The notes: generated by a model not told the origin, from the letters alone. Positions 16,183 to 25,149 are shown, numbered from the stretch's first letter. The stretch: 64,000 nt of DNA from Pseudopedobacter sp037968815 (GCA_037968815.1 JBBKWF010000013.1:1-64000); one strand, 5' to 3'. Made by a program: numbers and translations.

Positions 16183-17641
16183 AATGAAACCAGTTAGAGT
16201 TTTGTTAGTGGACGATGATGAAGATGATTACATCTTGACCAAGGATATTTTTAACGAAATTCCACAACGCGAAAATTATAAGTTAAGCTGGATTAATAAT
16301 TACGAAGAGGCTATTAATGCAATGCTTAAAAGCCACTATGATATTTACCTAGTTGATTATCGTTTAGGTAAGCACACAGGGATTGATTTATTACATGAGG
16401 CAATTAAGTCTAATGTTGATGAGCCAGTAATTATTTTAACAGGCAAAGGAGACTCAAAAGTAGATGAAGAAGCACTTGAAATAGGTGCAGCAGATTATTT
16501 GGTTAAAGATCAGATTAATCCTTACACTATTGAGCGTTCTTTAAGGTATGCACTTAAACATAAGCATACATTAAAGGCATTAAGAGAAAGTGAGAAAAAA
16601 TTCAGGATTATTTTTGAACGTTCTAAAGAACCCTTTTTAATTATGGATTCATTAGGCGGAATAAGAGATATGAACCCTGCTGGGCTGAAATTTTTGAACT
16701 ATAGTAAGGATGAGATTCTAAATTTAAACGGGACACAGTTATTTCATAATAAAGAAGAGAGTGTTGAGTTTGCAGATTTGATTGATAGAAATGGAGCAAT
16801 TAATGATTTTCAAACAGACTTGGTTAGCAAAAATCATGAGATAAAAAAAGCATCTATTTCTGCGTTTTTGCAAATAGATCAACATGCAACAGAAGAACTG
16901 TATTACTGTATTGTTCATGATATATCGGGTCGTATGGAGTCAGAAAAGGCTTCCGTAAACGCTGAAAAAATTGCAATAACAGAAAGAATCGCAAAAAGCT
17001 TAGCAAATGAAATTACCAATCCGTTATCCAATATTAACCTTTCTTTGGATCAGTTAGATATTGAGTTAAATAGCGATAATGAATCTGTTAAACTATATTT
17101 AGATATCCTAAAAAATAACTTTGAACGTATAAACCTTTTAATTACTGACTTTGTAAATTCAACCCAAGCAGTAGAACTTAATATCCAACCACGGGCTTTA
17201 GGTGTTATACTCGATGAAAGTTTAGACTTATTATCAACTGAACTTGCTCAACATAACGTTAAAACTGAAAAGAATTATTTGGAATCAGACATTTTCGTTA
17301 ATGTAGATTATGAGCGTATGGTGAATACATTCTACCATCTACTTTCAAACTCCATTGATGCACATTCATTAAATATAACCATCAACGTACGTAAAGAAAA
17401 TCAGTTCGCAGTGATTGAGGTTAAAGATGATGGTAACGGAATATCAGAAGCAGACAGAAAACATATATTTGAACCGTTTTTTACAACCAAACCTAAGGGG
17501 CTTGGTTTGGGTTTAACTAATGCTCAAAAATTGATTTTGAACCATAGCGGTAAGTTGGACTTTCATAGTGATGATACTGGGAAATCTGTATTTACAGTTT
17601 ACCTTCCAACTAGTGATCAAGCATCGTCTTGGGAGGGGTAA
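16175..17641 (+). CDS. REC-PAS-histidine-kinase-like hybrid lacking the phospho-acceptor His
   Basis: A 488-residue protein. The receiver (about 5-125) is intact: DDDEDD, Asp near 61 (LVDYRLGKHTG), IILTGKG and LVKD. A PAS domain follows (about 140-255). The dimerisation helix reads SLANEITNPLSNI where active kinases of this type read LAHEIRNPL: the codon at 17006-17008 is AAT, so the phospho-accepting His is Asn (residue 278). The ATPase domain keeps its N-box (LLSNSIDAHS), DDGNGIS, FFTTKPKGLGLGLTNAQKLI, and so should still bind ATP. It cannot autophosphorylate at the usual site; it may be a phosphate sink, an ATP-regulated scaffold or a phosphatase. It overlaps the preceding receiver gene by eight bases. 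Confidence 0.88.
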   Translation: MAEMKPVRVLLVDDDEDDYILTKDIFNEIPQRENYKLSWINNYEEAINAMLKSHYDIYLVDYRLGKHTGIDLLHEAIKSNVDEPVIILTGKGDSKVDEEALEIGAADYLVKDQINPYTIERSLRYALKHKHTLKALRESEKKFRIIFERSKEPFLIMDSLGGIRDMNPAGLKFLNYSKDEILNLNGTQLFHNKEESVEFADLIDRNGAINDFQTDLVSKNHEIKKASISAFLQIDQHATEELYYCIVHDISGRMESEKASVNAEKIAITERIAKSLANEITNPLSNINLSLDQLDIELNSDNESVKLYLDILKNNFERINLLITDFVNSTQAVELNIQPRALGVILDESLDLLSTELAQHNVKTEKNYLESDIFVNVDYERMVNTFYHLLSNSIDAHSLNITINVRKENQFAVIEVKDDGNGISEADRKHIFEPFFTTKPKGLGLGLTNAQKLILNHSGKLDFHSDDTGKSVFTVYLPTSDQASSWEG

Positions 17642-17692
17642 AACGTAAATCAAATTTAATTTTAAAGAATTCATATTTTCGTTAAAAAAAAA

Positions 17693-17700
17693 TATCTTTG
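17693..17700 (+). promoter_or_regulatory. -7 box of the barrel/TSP3 protein gene
   Basis: TATCTTTG fits TAnnTTTG; the ATG at 17719 follows 18 bases later. It gives this gene its own promoter after the signalling locus. Confidence 0.55.
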
Positions 17701-17718
17701 TTAAATAACTCAAATAGC

Positions 17719-18678
17719 ATGAAAAAAATATTAAACTCTTTACTTATAACAGTTTTAGCATCGGCTACAGCTTTTGCGCAGACCACAGAACCAGCTACAG
17801 GTAAAACTTTTGGAAACAGAACACAATACAAAACCTTTTCTGTTGGTGTTAACGCAGGTGTTTTAAGCCCTATAGTTATTATAGGTGGCTCAAATGACTT
17901 CACAAACTGGGGTGCTGATTTTGGTTACGGCGTTTACTTAAAAAAGCAGTTTTCACATGTTTTTGGCTTACAAGGTAATTTAGTTTTTGGCGATTTATCT
18001 GGTACTAATACAGATGCACCAGGTGGTATAGTAGATGGCTACAAGTCATTTAAAACAGAAATTGCATACGCTGCAGATTTTAGAGGGGTACTTAACCTTG
18101 GTTCAATAAATTTTTTACAAAGAAAAAACGTAATTAATTTTAATGCTTCCGCAGGTTTAGGGATAATGGCTTTTGCGCCAAGTTATGTAAATGCAACAAA
18201 TACCACTATTGATTGGAAAGGTCAGGCTAACGGCGGAAAAAATGAATATATTAAAGGAACTTATGTGCCGGTAGGTGCTGGTGTTAAATTTAAAGTATCT
18301 GATTGCGTAGCTTTTAATTTAGATTACACTATGAATTTCTTTGATGGAGATAACATAGACGCTAGATATGTAAAAACTTCAGATAAATTTTCATACACCT
18401 CTGTAGGTTTAGAGCTTGCCTTAGGGTCTAAGTCTAAAGCTAACTTAGTTTGGGTAAATCCAGTTGCTACAGCGTATGATGAATTAAAAGATAATACATT
18501 AAGAGGAGAGGTCTTGGAATTAAAGTCAAGAACCAAAACTGTTGAAGATACAATTGTAGATTTAAAGAAAGATAGCGATGGAGACGGCGTAGCAGATCAC
18601 TTAGATAAATGCGCTAATACACCAACAACAGTTAAAGTTGACGGAGCTGGTTGTCCTTTAAATGTTCCGAAAAAATAA
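17719..18678 (+). CDS. Outer-membrane barrel protein with thrombospondin type 3 repeat
   Basis: A 319-residue protein. The frame opens at TTG 17698, but ATG 17719 begins a clean signal peptide (MKKILNSLLITVLASATAFA, then QTTEP). The body (about 40-245) is an OmpA-like beta-barrel with alternating strands and YTSVGLELALGSKS at its end. A short coiled segment (LELKSRTKTVEDTIVDLKKD) leads into a calcium-binding TSP3 repeat, DSDGDGVADHLDKC, then GAGCPLNVPKK and the stop. In related OmpA-family porins the TSP3 linker is followed by a peptidoglycan-binding OmpA domain; here the protein ends exactly there, and a terminator follows 17 bases later. It is either a naturally barrel-only form or an old truncation. 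Confidence 0.82.
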   Translation: MKKILNSLLITVLASATAFAQTTEPATGKTFGNRTQYKTFSVGVNAGVLSPIVIIGGSNDFTNWGADFGYGVYLKKQFSHVFGLQGNLVFGDLSGTNTDAPGGIVDGYKSFKTEIAYAADFRGVLNLGSINFLQRKNVINFNASAGLGIMAFAPSYVNATNTTIDWKGQANGGKNEYIKGTYVPVGAGVKFKVSDCVAFNLDYTMNFFDGDNIDARYVKTSDKFSYTSVGLELALGSKSKANLVWVNPVATAYDELKDNTLRGEVLELKSRTKTVEDTIVDLKKDSDGDGVADHLDKCANTPTTVKVDGAGCPLNVPKK

Positions 18679-18694
18679 AAAGTAATCTAAGAAT

Positions 18695-18727
18695 AAAAAG
18701 CTCCGAAAATTTTTCGGAGCTTTTTTT
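18695..18727 (+). terminator. Rho-independent terminator after the barrel/TSP3 gene
   Basis: AAAAAGCTCCGAAAA (18695-18709) is complementary to TTTTCGGAGCTTTTT (18711-18725), with a long T-run. The innermost A-T pairs must open to form the loop. Confidence 0.9.
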
Positions 18728-18763
18728 GTTTATAATAATTTCTAATGTCACTAAAATTAATAT

Positions 18764-19786
18764 ATGTCCGTTTTTACTGATAAGCAAAGAAATAATATTG
18801 TGTTGGTGGTTATTATTTTGCTGGCAAGTGTTATTATATATAGTTTGAGGGAATTGTTTAATGCATTCTTAGGGTCTATTATTCTATACACTATTTTTAA
18901 ACCTTTATTTTTTTATGTACAAACTAAAATAGGGAAAGTGTCAGCTGCTATAGCGGTTATAATTAGTTCAGCTATTATTATTGTAATTCCTTTTTTCACG
19001 TTAAGCTATATGGTTGTAAATAGGCTTGCGAAACTTCAAGATGATGATTTTCAATTAAAAGCTCTGATTTCTAAAGTAGATGATTTTGTAGGTACTAAGT
19101 TTAATCAGCCAAACCTTATTGAGAAGTATATTGATAAACTCACCCAATTTGTTCAAGATCTTTTTCCGTCATTACTTAGCGGAGCACTAGGTATTTTTTT
19201 AACAGTAACGATAATGTATTTTATACTTTACTTTATGCTGGTGCAATCAAAAAAGTTTGAAGAAAACATGGTGAAATATGCGCCACTTAAAAAAGAACAC
19301 GCTCTTCAGTTTGCAGAAGAATTACGCCATACCACTTTTTCAAATGTATTAGGACAAGGCATAATAGCCTTAGTGCAAGGTCTATTAGTGGTGTTTTGCT
19401 TCTTTATTGCTGGCATTAATGATGCGGTTTTTTGGGGTATAATAGCATTTTTCTTGTCATTTATGCCTGTAATTGGTGCGCCTTTAATTACTGGACCGGC
19501 AGCTTTAGTTTTGTTTTTAAATGGACATAACTGGCAAGGTATGTTTGTGGCGTTATTTACGCTCATTGTTATCATTAATATTGATAACGTAATTAGGTTT
19601 ATGATAAACAAAAAATTAGCAGATACTCATCCAATTATAACTGTAATTGGAGTAATTATAGGTTTGCCACTTTTTGGTTTTGTAGGTTTAGTCTTTGGGC
19701 CGTTATTGTTGCTGTGGTTTATCCATTTAATAAAAATTTACGAGAGCAATAAAGCTGTAGTGCCACAAACAGAAACAGTAATTTAA
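18764..19786 (+). CDS. AI-2E family transporter (second copy)
   Basis: A 340-residue membrane protein of the same family as 4182-5249. Hydrophobic segments include IVLVVIILLASVIIYSL, the LGSIILYTIFKPLFFYV pair, VTIMYFILYFMLV, and a C-terminal block with the family pattern GIIAFFLSFMPVIGAPLITG, then DNVIRFMINKKLADTHPIIT and FGLVFGPLLLLWFIHLI. The DNVIRFMI...H-P motif is typical of the YdiK/TqsA-like branch, so it is a distant paralogue and not a recent duplication. The transported substrate is unknown. It follows a terminator, and the YtxH gene starts 79 bases downstream. Confidence 0.84.
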   Translation: MSVFTDKQRNNIVLVVIILLASVIIYSLRELFNAFLGSIILYTIFKPLFFYVQTKIGKVSAAIAVIISSAIIIVIPFFTLSYMVVNRLAKLQDDDFQLKALISKVDDFVGTKFNQPNLIEKYIDKLTQFVQDLFPSLLSGALGIFLTVTIMYFILYFMLVQSKKFEENMVKYAPLKKEHALQFAEELRHTTFSNVLGQGIIALVQGLLVVFCFFIAGINDAVFWGIIAFFLSFMPVIGAPLITGPAALVLFLNGHNWQGMFVALFTLIVIINIDNVIRFMINKKLADTHPIITVIGVIIGLPLFGFVGLVFGPLLLLWFIHLIKIYESNKAVVPQTETVI

Positions 19787-19865
19787 TATTATGTTTAATA
19801 ATTTTTAATTGGCAAGGTATTTTCTTATATTAATTTAGTTTAGGTATAACAATAATTTTAAAATT

Positions 19866-20132
19866 ATGAATGACAACTCAAAAACCATTATCGCCTTATT
19901 AGCGGGTGTTGCTGCGGGCGCAGCCCTAGGTTTACTTTTTGCTCCAGAAAAAGGTGCAGAAACGCGTGATAAATTATCAGAATCTCTTAAAAATTTGGGA
20001 GAAAGCATTAAAGAAACTGCAGCAGAAGAAATTGATAACCTTACAGAGTTCAAAGAAAAAGTGGTTAGCAAAATCAAAGATAAAATCAAAACTGCCGAGG
20101 ATGAATATGTTGATGAACCTACTCACGTTTAA
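19866..20132 (+). CDS. YtxH domain protein
   Basis: An 88-residue protein: a glycine/alanine-rich membrane segment (TIIALLAGVAAGAALGLLFAPEKG) ending in the LFAPEKGxETR signature of YtxH proteins, then a charged amphipathic helix. YtxH proteins are general-stress or desiccation-related membrane proteins of unknown mechanism. It is the first gene of a compact three-gene set with the next two (12-base gap, then 1-base overlap), a common Bacteroidota arrangement of small envelope proteins. Confidence 0.85.
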   Translation: MNDNSKTIIALLAGVAAGAALGLLFAPEKGAETRDKLSESLKNLGESIKETAAEEIDNLTEFKEKVVSKIKDKIKTAEDEYVDEPTHV

Positions 20133-20144
20133 CGAAAAACCTTT

Positions 20145-20498
20145 ATGGAAAAAAACGATAATTTAAGCAACGATGAGTTGTTTACTAGGGCAAAAGATTA
20201 TATTAATAACCAAATAGAACTTAAAAAGCTAACAGCAGTTCAAGGCGCTGTAAAAGCTATTGGGGGAGTAGTTAGTTGTTTAATCTTGGTTGTTGTCGGT
20301 ATTTTTTTTCTGGTATTTTTGAGTATTAGTGCAGGTTTATATTTAGGAGAAGTGCTCTCTAGCATGTATTTAGGGTTTTTAACAGTAGCCTTGTTTTACC
20401 TTGTGATTGCTATTATTTTGGCTCTAATAAGTAAAAGTTACATACAGAATCCAATAGTTAATATGCTGATACGTAAAATTTTTAGAAAGGGAGAGTAA
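20145..20498 (+). CDS. Phage-holin-like membrane protein (holin-X/YqjE type)
   Basis: A 117-residue protein with an N-terminal amphipathic region (ARDYINNQIELKKL-like) and two long hydrophobic hairpins (VVSCLILVVVGIFFLVFLSI and YLGFLTVALFYLVIAIILAL). This layout fits the holin-X/YqjE family. Despite the name, chromosomal members next to ytxH are not prophage genes, and no other phage gene is nearby; a role in envelope homeostasis is inferred. Its TAA overlaps the next ATG by one base. Confidence 0.75.
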   Translation: MEKNDNLSNDELFTRAKDYINNQIELKKLTAVQGAVKAIGGVVSCLILVVVGIFFLVFLSISAGLYLGEVLSSMYLGFLTVALFYLVIAIILALISKSYIQNPIVNMLIRKIFRKGE

Positions 20499-20950
20499 TG
20501 GAAACACAAATCACAAATATTGCAGAACTCAAAGCTCGCATAGCTTTCTTAAAAGTTAAAAAGGTAGAGGATGAAATTTATTTTGAACAAAAAATTGAAT
20601 CAATAAAAAGTAAATTTAAACACCCGTTTATATTTATTAAGGATGCAATTTCATCATTTGCTTTTGGAACTAAAATGGATGTTAATGGCAGGGCAGACTG
20701 GGCAACTAATTTAGGAAGAATATTTTTTCCTTTATTCTTAAACAAAACCTTGTTAAGGAATAAAGGCGCAATTATAAAAACATTAGTATCCTTGTTTTCT
20801 CAAAAGGCTATTAATTCATCAGTATTTAATAGGGATGTGCTTGCTAGCTGGATTGATAACGTTACAAGTTTTGTAAAATCGAAAACGAAAAAAGAAAAAA
20901 GATACGGGGCAGATGATTATGGAATCCCTCCAGAAAGCGAAACCGCGTAA
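20498..20950 (+). CDS. Conserved hypothetical protein downstream of ytxH/holin-X
   Basis: A 150-residue protein with no recognised domain. The first 45 residues form a charged coiled-coil-like helix (IAELKARIAFLKVKKVEDEI), followed by basic segments and two moderately hydrophobic stretches (NLGRIFFPLFLNKTLLR, IIKTLVSLFSQKAI). It lacks a signal peptide. Translational coupling to the holin-like gene (TAATG overlap) suggests a peripheral membrane partner of that protein. Function is unknown. Confidence 0.65.
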   Translation: METQITNIAELKARIAFLKVKKVEDEIYFEQKIESIKSKFKHPFIFIKDAISSFAFGTKMDVNGRADWATNLGRIFFPLFLNKTLLRNKGAIIKTLVSLFSQKAINSSVFNRDVLASWIDNVTSFVKSKTKKEKRYGADDYGIPPESETA

Positions 20951-20953
20951 ATT

Positions 20954-20990
20954 AAAAAAAGCCGATTTTTATTAAAAATCGGCTTTTTTT
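20954..20990. terminator. Terminator between the ytxH set and accA
   Basis: AAAAAAAGCCGATTTTT (20954-20970) and its complement 20974-20990 form a 17-bp stem with loop ATT and A/T flanks on both sides, serving both convergent transcripts. Confidence 0.9.
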
Positions 20991-21009
20991 ATAGTTAAAA
21001 ATTAGTTTT

Positions 21010-21966
21010 TTATTCCTCTACCACAACACCCATAGCACAAAACTTGTCAATTCTTTCTGTAATTAACGTATCTATTGGTTTTGATTTTAAAATTTTTAAG
21101 TCACTAACTAGTTTTTCTTTGATGGTCTGACTCATTTGCTCTGGATTTTGGTGAGCACCACCCATAGGCTCTGGTATAATTCCGTCAATTAACTTGTTGG
21201 CTAGCATATTATCCGAAGTTAACTTTAAGCACTCGGCAGCTTTTTCTTTAAAGTCCCAGCTTCTCCATAAAATAGAAGAACAGGATTCAGGAGAGATTAC
21301 AGAGTACCAAGTATGCGCTAACATGTAAACTCTGTCGCCAATACCAATACCTAAAGCTCCACCACTTGCACCTTCACCCACTATAATACATATAATTGGA
21401 ACTTTTAAAACAGACATTTCTAAAAGATTTCGAGCAATAGCTTCGCCTTGTCCTCTTTCTTCTGCCTCTAAGCCAGGGTATGCTCCAGGTGTATCAATAA
21501 AAGTTACAACAGGTTTGTTGAATTTTTCTGCAAGCTTCATTAAACGTAAAGCTTTTCTATACCCTTCAGGGTTAGCCATTCCGAAGTTTCTGTACTGTCT
21601 AAGTTTTGTGTTTAAACCTTTTTGGTGACCAATAAACATTACGGTTTCCCCGTTTAAAGATCCAAATCCACCAACAATAGCCTTGTCGTCTTTAACAGTT
21701 CTATCACCATGCATTTCAATAAAGTCATCACAAATGCTTTCTATGTATTGCAGGGTGTAAGGTCTTTCAGGATGTCTTGATATTTGTACTTGTTGCCAAC
21801 CAGTCAGGTTTGAGTAAACTTCAGTCTTTGTTTTCTCTATTTTTTCATCAAGCTCTTTCAATGTCGCTGACATATCAACCTTAGTTTTTTCTGCAACTTG
21901 TTTAACCTTTTCTACCTGGCCCAAAAGGTCAGCGATAGGCTTTTCAAAATCGAAAGAAGTTTTCAT
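21010..21966 (-). CDS. accA: Acetyl-CoA carboxylase carboxyltransferase subunit alpha
   Basis: A 318-residue subunit, the standard AccA length. With AccD it transfers the carboxyl group from carboxybiotin to acetyl-CoA, making malonyl-CoA for fatty-acid synthesis in the cytosol. Diagnostic segments: RHPERPYTLQYIESICDDFI, EMHGDRTVKDDKAIVGGFG, FIDTPGAYPGLEAEERGQGE and IVGEGASGGALGIGIGDRV, then SPESCSSILWRS. The N-terminal 50 residues are the usual helical extension. The other carboxylase genes are not in this window. It converges on the ytxH set. Confidence 0.97.
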   Translation of the reverse strand: MKTSFDFEKPIADLLGQVEKVKQVAEKTKVDMSATLKELDEKIEKTKTEVYSNLTGWQQVQISRHPERPYTLQYIESICDDFIEMHGDRTVKDDKAIVGGFGSLNGETVMFIGHQKGLNTKLRQYRNFGMANPEGYRKALRLMKLAEKFNKPVVTFIDTPGAYPGLEAEERGQGEAIARNLLEMSVLKVPIICIIVGEGASGGALGIGIGDRVYMLAHTWYSVISPESCSSILWRSWDFKEKAAECLKLTSDNMLANKLIDGIIPEPMGGAHQNPEQMSQTIKEKLVSDLKILKSKPIDTLITERIDKFCAMGVVVEE

Positions 21967-22198
21967 AATCTGTGTTTTTTTGAGGGGTCTAAGTTATCGT
22001 TTACTTATCAAAAAAGGAAATGCGCATTTTTAAGCTTATGTATTTAAAAACGAGCTATATGTATGGTGTTGAAAAAATGCGAAAAAATATATTTTAATAT
22101 AAGTGTTTTTTTGAACTGTATTTCTTCTTAATTATAGTTAACTTTAAATAGACAAGAGTGGTTGTTCAAGTGCCTTTGCTTATTTAATATTGACGAAA

Positions 22199-22585
22199 AT
22201 GGTTAAAACAACTTTTATTATTGATGATGATGAAACCTATGTTTATGCGATAAAAAGGTTGATCAGTATGAGAAACCTATCAGAAAAAGTAGTTGTTTTT
22301 AACGATGGAAAACAAGCGTTAGATTACTTTACCGATACTTCTAACGAGAATATAGAAATGCCCGATGTGATTTTGCTTGATGTTAGAATGCCGGTTATGG
22401 GTGGGTGGGCTTTTTTAGAAGCCTTTTCTAAACTTGATTTTACTGGAAAGAATAAGTTTAGTATTTATATGGTGAGTTCGTCAATTGATCCACGAGACTT
22501 AGATAAAGCAAGTCAATTCCCAATAGTTGAAAAATATTTATTTAAGCCAATTAACTCAGAGGACTTGCAACTTATCTTTTCATAA
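22199..22585 (+). CDS. Single-domain response regulator
   Basis: A 128-residue stand-alone receiver. ATG 22199 is preferred over in-frame TTG 22190. The acidic pocket is IIDDDET, the phospho-acceptor Asp is near 61 (ILLDVRMPVMGGW), followed by YMVSSSIDPRD and the Lys in KYLFKPINSED. No output domain and no neighbouring kinase. The SSSIDPRDLDKA segment is common in Bacteroidota Rcp1-like receivers. A promoter-like TGCCTTTG (22171-22178) lies 20 bases upstream. Confidence 0.88.
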   Translation: MVKTTFIIDDDETYVYAIKRLISMRNLSEKVVVFNDGKQALDYFTDTSNENIEMPDVILLDVRMPVMGGWAFLEAFSKLDFTGKNKFSIYMVSSSIDPRDLDKASQFPIVEKYLFKPINSEDLQLIFS

Positions 22586-22616
22586 GATTAAGGCGATATT
22601 TCTTCTTGCTTTCTGC

Positions 22617-22641
22617 GGAAGCTTCAAATAATGAAGCTTCC
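22617..22641 (+). terminator. Hairpin after the receiver gene (no T-run)
   Basis: GGAAGCTTCA (22617-22626) pairs perfectly with TGAAGCTTCC (22632-22641) around AATAA. It lies 31 bases after the receiver stop. No T-run follows, so termination is uncertain. Confidence 0.4.
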
Positions 22642-22685
22642 CTCAAAATCTATCTTCTACATCTTAAATTAAAGCCTAAATTTCT

Positions 22686-22693
22686 TACTTTTG
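22686..22693 (+). promoter_or_regulatory. -7 box of pheT
   Basis: TACTTTTG fits TAnnTTTG; pheT starts at 22753, giving a leader of about 50 bases. No leader peptide or T-box-like structure was seen in it. Confidence 0.5.
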
Positions 22694-22752
22694 CCACCTA
22701 GTAAAATCATGAAGCTTGAAAAGGTCTCATAACCCAATACAAATATATTATA

Positions 22753-25149
22753 ATGAAAATTTCATATAACTGGTTAAAGCAATTTATTGATACTGATAAA
22801 AGTCCAGAAGAAACTTCTACCATTTTAACTGCAATTGGTTTAGAGGTAGAGTCTTTAGATAAAGTGCAGGCGGTTCCCGGCGGACTAGAAGGTTTAGTAA
22901 TAGGTTATGTGAAAGAATGTGTACAACATCCAAATGCGGATAGATTACGCATTACTAAAATTGATGTAGGGACAGGAGAAGAACTGCAGGTTGTTTGTGG
23001 AGCACCCAATATTGCCACAGGACAAAAAGTAGTTGTAGCAACAGTAGGATGTGCTGTTTATCCAAGTACCGGTGAACCATTTAAAATAAAAAAATCTAAA
23101 ATTAGAGGCGAAGAGTCTGAAGGGATGGTTTGTGCCGAAGATGAAATTGGCTTAGGTGAAGGTCATGACGGCATAATGGTTTTGCCAGAAGATGCAACAG
23201 TAGGTGTTTTAGCTAAAAACTACTTTAATTTAAACGATGATTTTGTTTTTGAAATTGGTTTAACCCCAAATAGAGCAGACGCTGCGTCGCATTTAGGCGT
23301 TGCAAGGGATATTGCGGCTTATTTGCAAATAGGAGTAGAGCAAAATAATTTAGAGGCGTTTAAGCTTGGCACTAAGGGCTTTACAGTTGATGTCGAAGTT
23401 TTGGATGAGGAAGCAGCTCCACGATATTCTGGTTTAACTATTTCTGGAGTAACCGTAAAGGAGTCGCCAAGTTGGTTGAAAGAAAAATTAGCAGTAATTG
23501 GCTTACGTCCGATAAATAATATTGTGGATGCTACCAATTATATTTTGCATGATTTAGGACAACCTTTACATGCTTTTGATGCTGACCAAATTATTGGTGG
23601 AAAAATTGTTGTTAAAAAATGTGAAGCAGGAACTAAGTTTACAACCTTAGACGAAGTTGAACGTACGCTTAACGCTGATGATTTAATGATTTGCGATACT
23701 GAAAAACCACTTTGCATTGCTGGTGTTTTCGGAGGATTAAATTCGGGAGTTACCGAACATACAAAAAATATATTCTTAGAAAGTGCTTACTTTAATGCAG
23801 TTTCTGTTAGAAAAACGGCTAAAAGATTTGCTTTAAAGACAGACTCTTCATTTAGGTTTGAACGAGGTACTGATCCAGAGATGACTGTTGTTGCTTTAAA
23901 GAAAGCTGCATTATTGATTCAAGAAATTGCCGGTGGCGAAATCACTTCTGATATTTTTGATAAGTACCCAAACCCAGTTGCCCCTTTTGAAGTGGAGTTA
24001 AGTTTTGAGCAGGTTGATAAACTAATAGGTAAAGCATTAGGTAATGATAAAATAACAGATATTATTAAGGCTTTAGGTATTGAAGTGGTTAATGAGAACG
24101 CTACGCACCTTTCATTGAAAGTTCCAACATATAAAGTAGATGTTACCCGCTCTGTAGATGTGATTGAAGAGGTGTTACGTATTTACGGTTACGATAATAT
24201 CGAAATCCCGAAAAAGATAAATGCTTCTTTAAATGTTTCGCCAAAGCCAGATAAAGAAGTTATCCAAAATACTATTGCAGACATGCTTTCTGCAAATGGT
24301 TTTTATGAGATTCTAGCAAATTCATTAACCAAATCTGCATATTCGGATAATTTAGACCAAGCGGTTAAGATTTTAAACCCATTGAGCTCTGACTTGGATG
24401 TAATGCGCCAATCTATGCTTTATTCAGGCTTAGAAGCTGTGGCATATAACCAAAATCGTAGAACAGCAGATGTGAAGTTTTATGAGTTTGGTAAAACTTA
24501 CCAAACCACAGAAGATAAATATAAGGAAGCAAATCACTTGACTTTGTTTTTAAGTGGTAAAGCGGAAAGTGAGCAGTGGAATCAAAATGCAAAACCAATT
24601 AACTTCTTCCATTTAAAAGCAACAGTAGATGCAATTTTGAAAAGATTGGGAGTAGTAAACTTACAGTCTGACGAAGTGGAGAGTAAGGAATTTGCATACG
24701 GAATCCAATACAGAAGAGGAGCGAAAGTTTTAGTTTCTTTTGGAGCTGTTTCACAAAAATCTTTAAAGCTAGTTGATGTTAGCAAAGCTGTTTTTTACGC
24801 CGATATTAATTGGGATATGTTGATGATGTTGGTGAAAAACAACAAAATCAGTTATAAAGAAGTTTCAAAATTCCCAGCAGTGCGTAGAGATTTATCGATG
24901 CTGATTAATAAAGATGTGAGGTTTGAGGATTTAAAACGCATTGCGATAAAAACTGAAAAGTCTTTGTTAAAAGAAGTGAATGTGTTTGATGTTTATCAAG
25001 GTGATAAATTACCGGAAGGCAAAAAATCATACGCCTTAAGCTTTATTATACAAGATGAACAAAAAACATTAGAGGATAAGCAGATTGATGCTATCATGCA
25101 AAAATTAATTGCTAACTTCGGTAAAGAGGTAGGGGCGGAGATTAGATAA
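22753..25149 (+). CDS. pheT: Phenylalanine-tRNA ligase beta subunit
   Basis: A 798-residue subunit of the (alpha-beta)2 synthetase that charges tRNA-Phe. Domains in order: N-terminal MKISYNWLKQFI start, the tRNA-binding OB fold (about 40-155, GLVIGYVKECVQHPNADRL, then VVCGAPNIA), B3/B4 editing domain (about 210-395, with ATNYILHDLGQPLHAFDAD), B5 (about 400-475), the catalytic-like core (FYEFGKTYQ) and the C-terminal FDX-ACB anticodon domain (KFPAVRRDLSMLI and LTFSI-type strands). Full length. pheS is not adjacent, which is common in Bacteroidota. Small genes including zapA follow on the same strand. Confidence 0.97.
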   Translation: MKISYNWLKQFIDTDKSPEETSTILTAIGLEVESLDKVQAVPGGLEGLVIGYVKECVQHPNADRLRITKIDVGTGEELQVVCGAPNIATGQKVVVATVGCAVYPSTGEPFKIKKSKIRGEESEGMVCAEDEIGLGEGHDGIMVLPEDATVGVLAKNYFNLNDDFVFEIGLTPNRADAASHLGVARDIAAYLQIGVEQNNLEAFKLGTKGFTVDVEVLDEEAAPRYSGLTISGVTVKESPSWLKEKLAVIGLRPINNIVDATNYILHDLGQPLHAFDADQIIGGKIVVKKCEAGTKFTTLDEVERTLNADDLMICDTEKPLCIAGVFGGLNSGVTEHTKNIFLESAYFNAVSVRKTAKRFALKTDSSFRFERGTDPEMTVVALKKAALLIQEIAGGEITSDIFDKYPNPVAPFEVELSFEQVDKLIGKALGNDKITDIIKALGIEVVNENATHLSLKVPTYKVDVTRSVDVIEEVLRIYGYDNIEIPKKINASLNVSPKPDKEVIQNTIADMLSANGFYEILANSLTKSAYSDNLDQAVKILNPLSSDLDVMRQSMLYSGLEAVAYNQNRRTADVKFYEFGKTYQTTEDKYKEANHLTLFLSGKAESEQWNQNAKPINFFHLKATVDAILKRLGVVNLQSDEVESKEFAYGIQYRRGAKVLVSFGAVSQKSLKLVDVSKAVFYADINWDMLMMLVKNNKISYKEVSKFPAVRRDLSMLINKDVRFEDLKRIAIKTEKSLLKEVNVFDVYQGDKLPEGKKSYALSFIIQDEQKTLEDKQIDAIMQKLIANFGKEVGAEIR

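Noticed and set aside
20145..20498. Prophage remnant (holin-like gene)
   Set aside because: It lies in a conserved ytxH-type envelope set with no lysin, capsid or integrase gene nearby.
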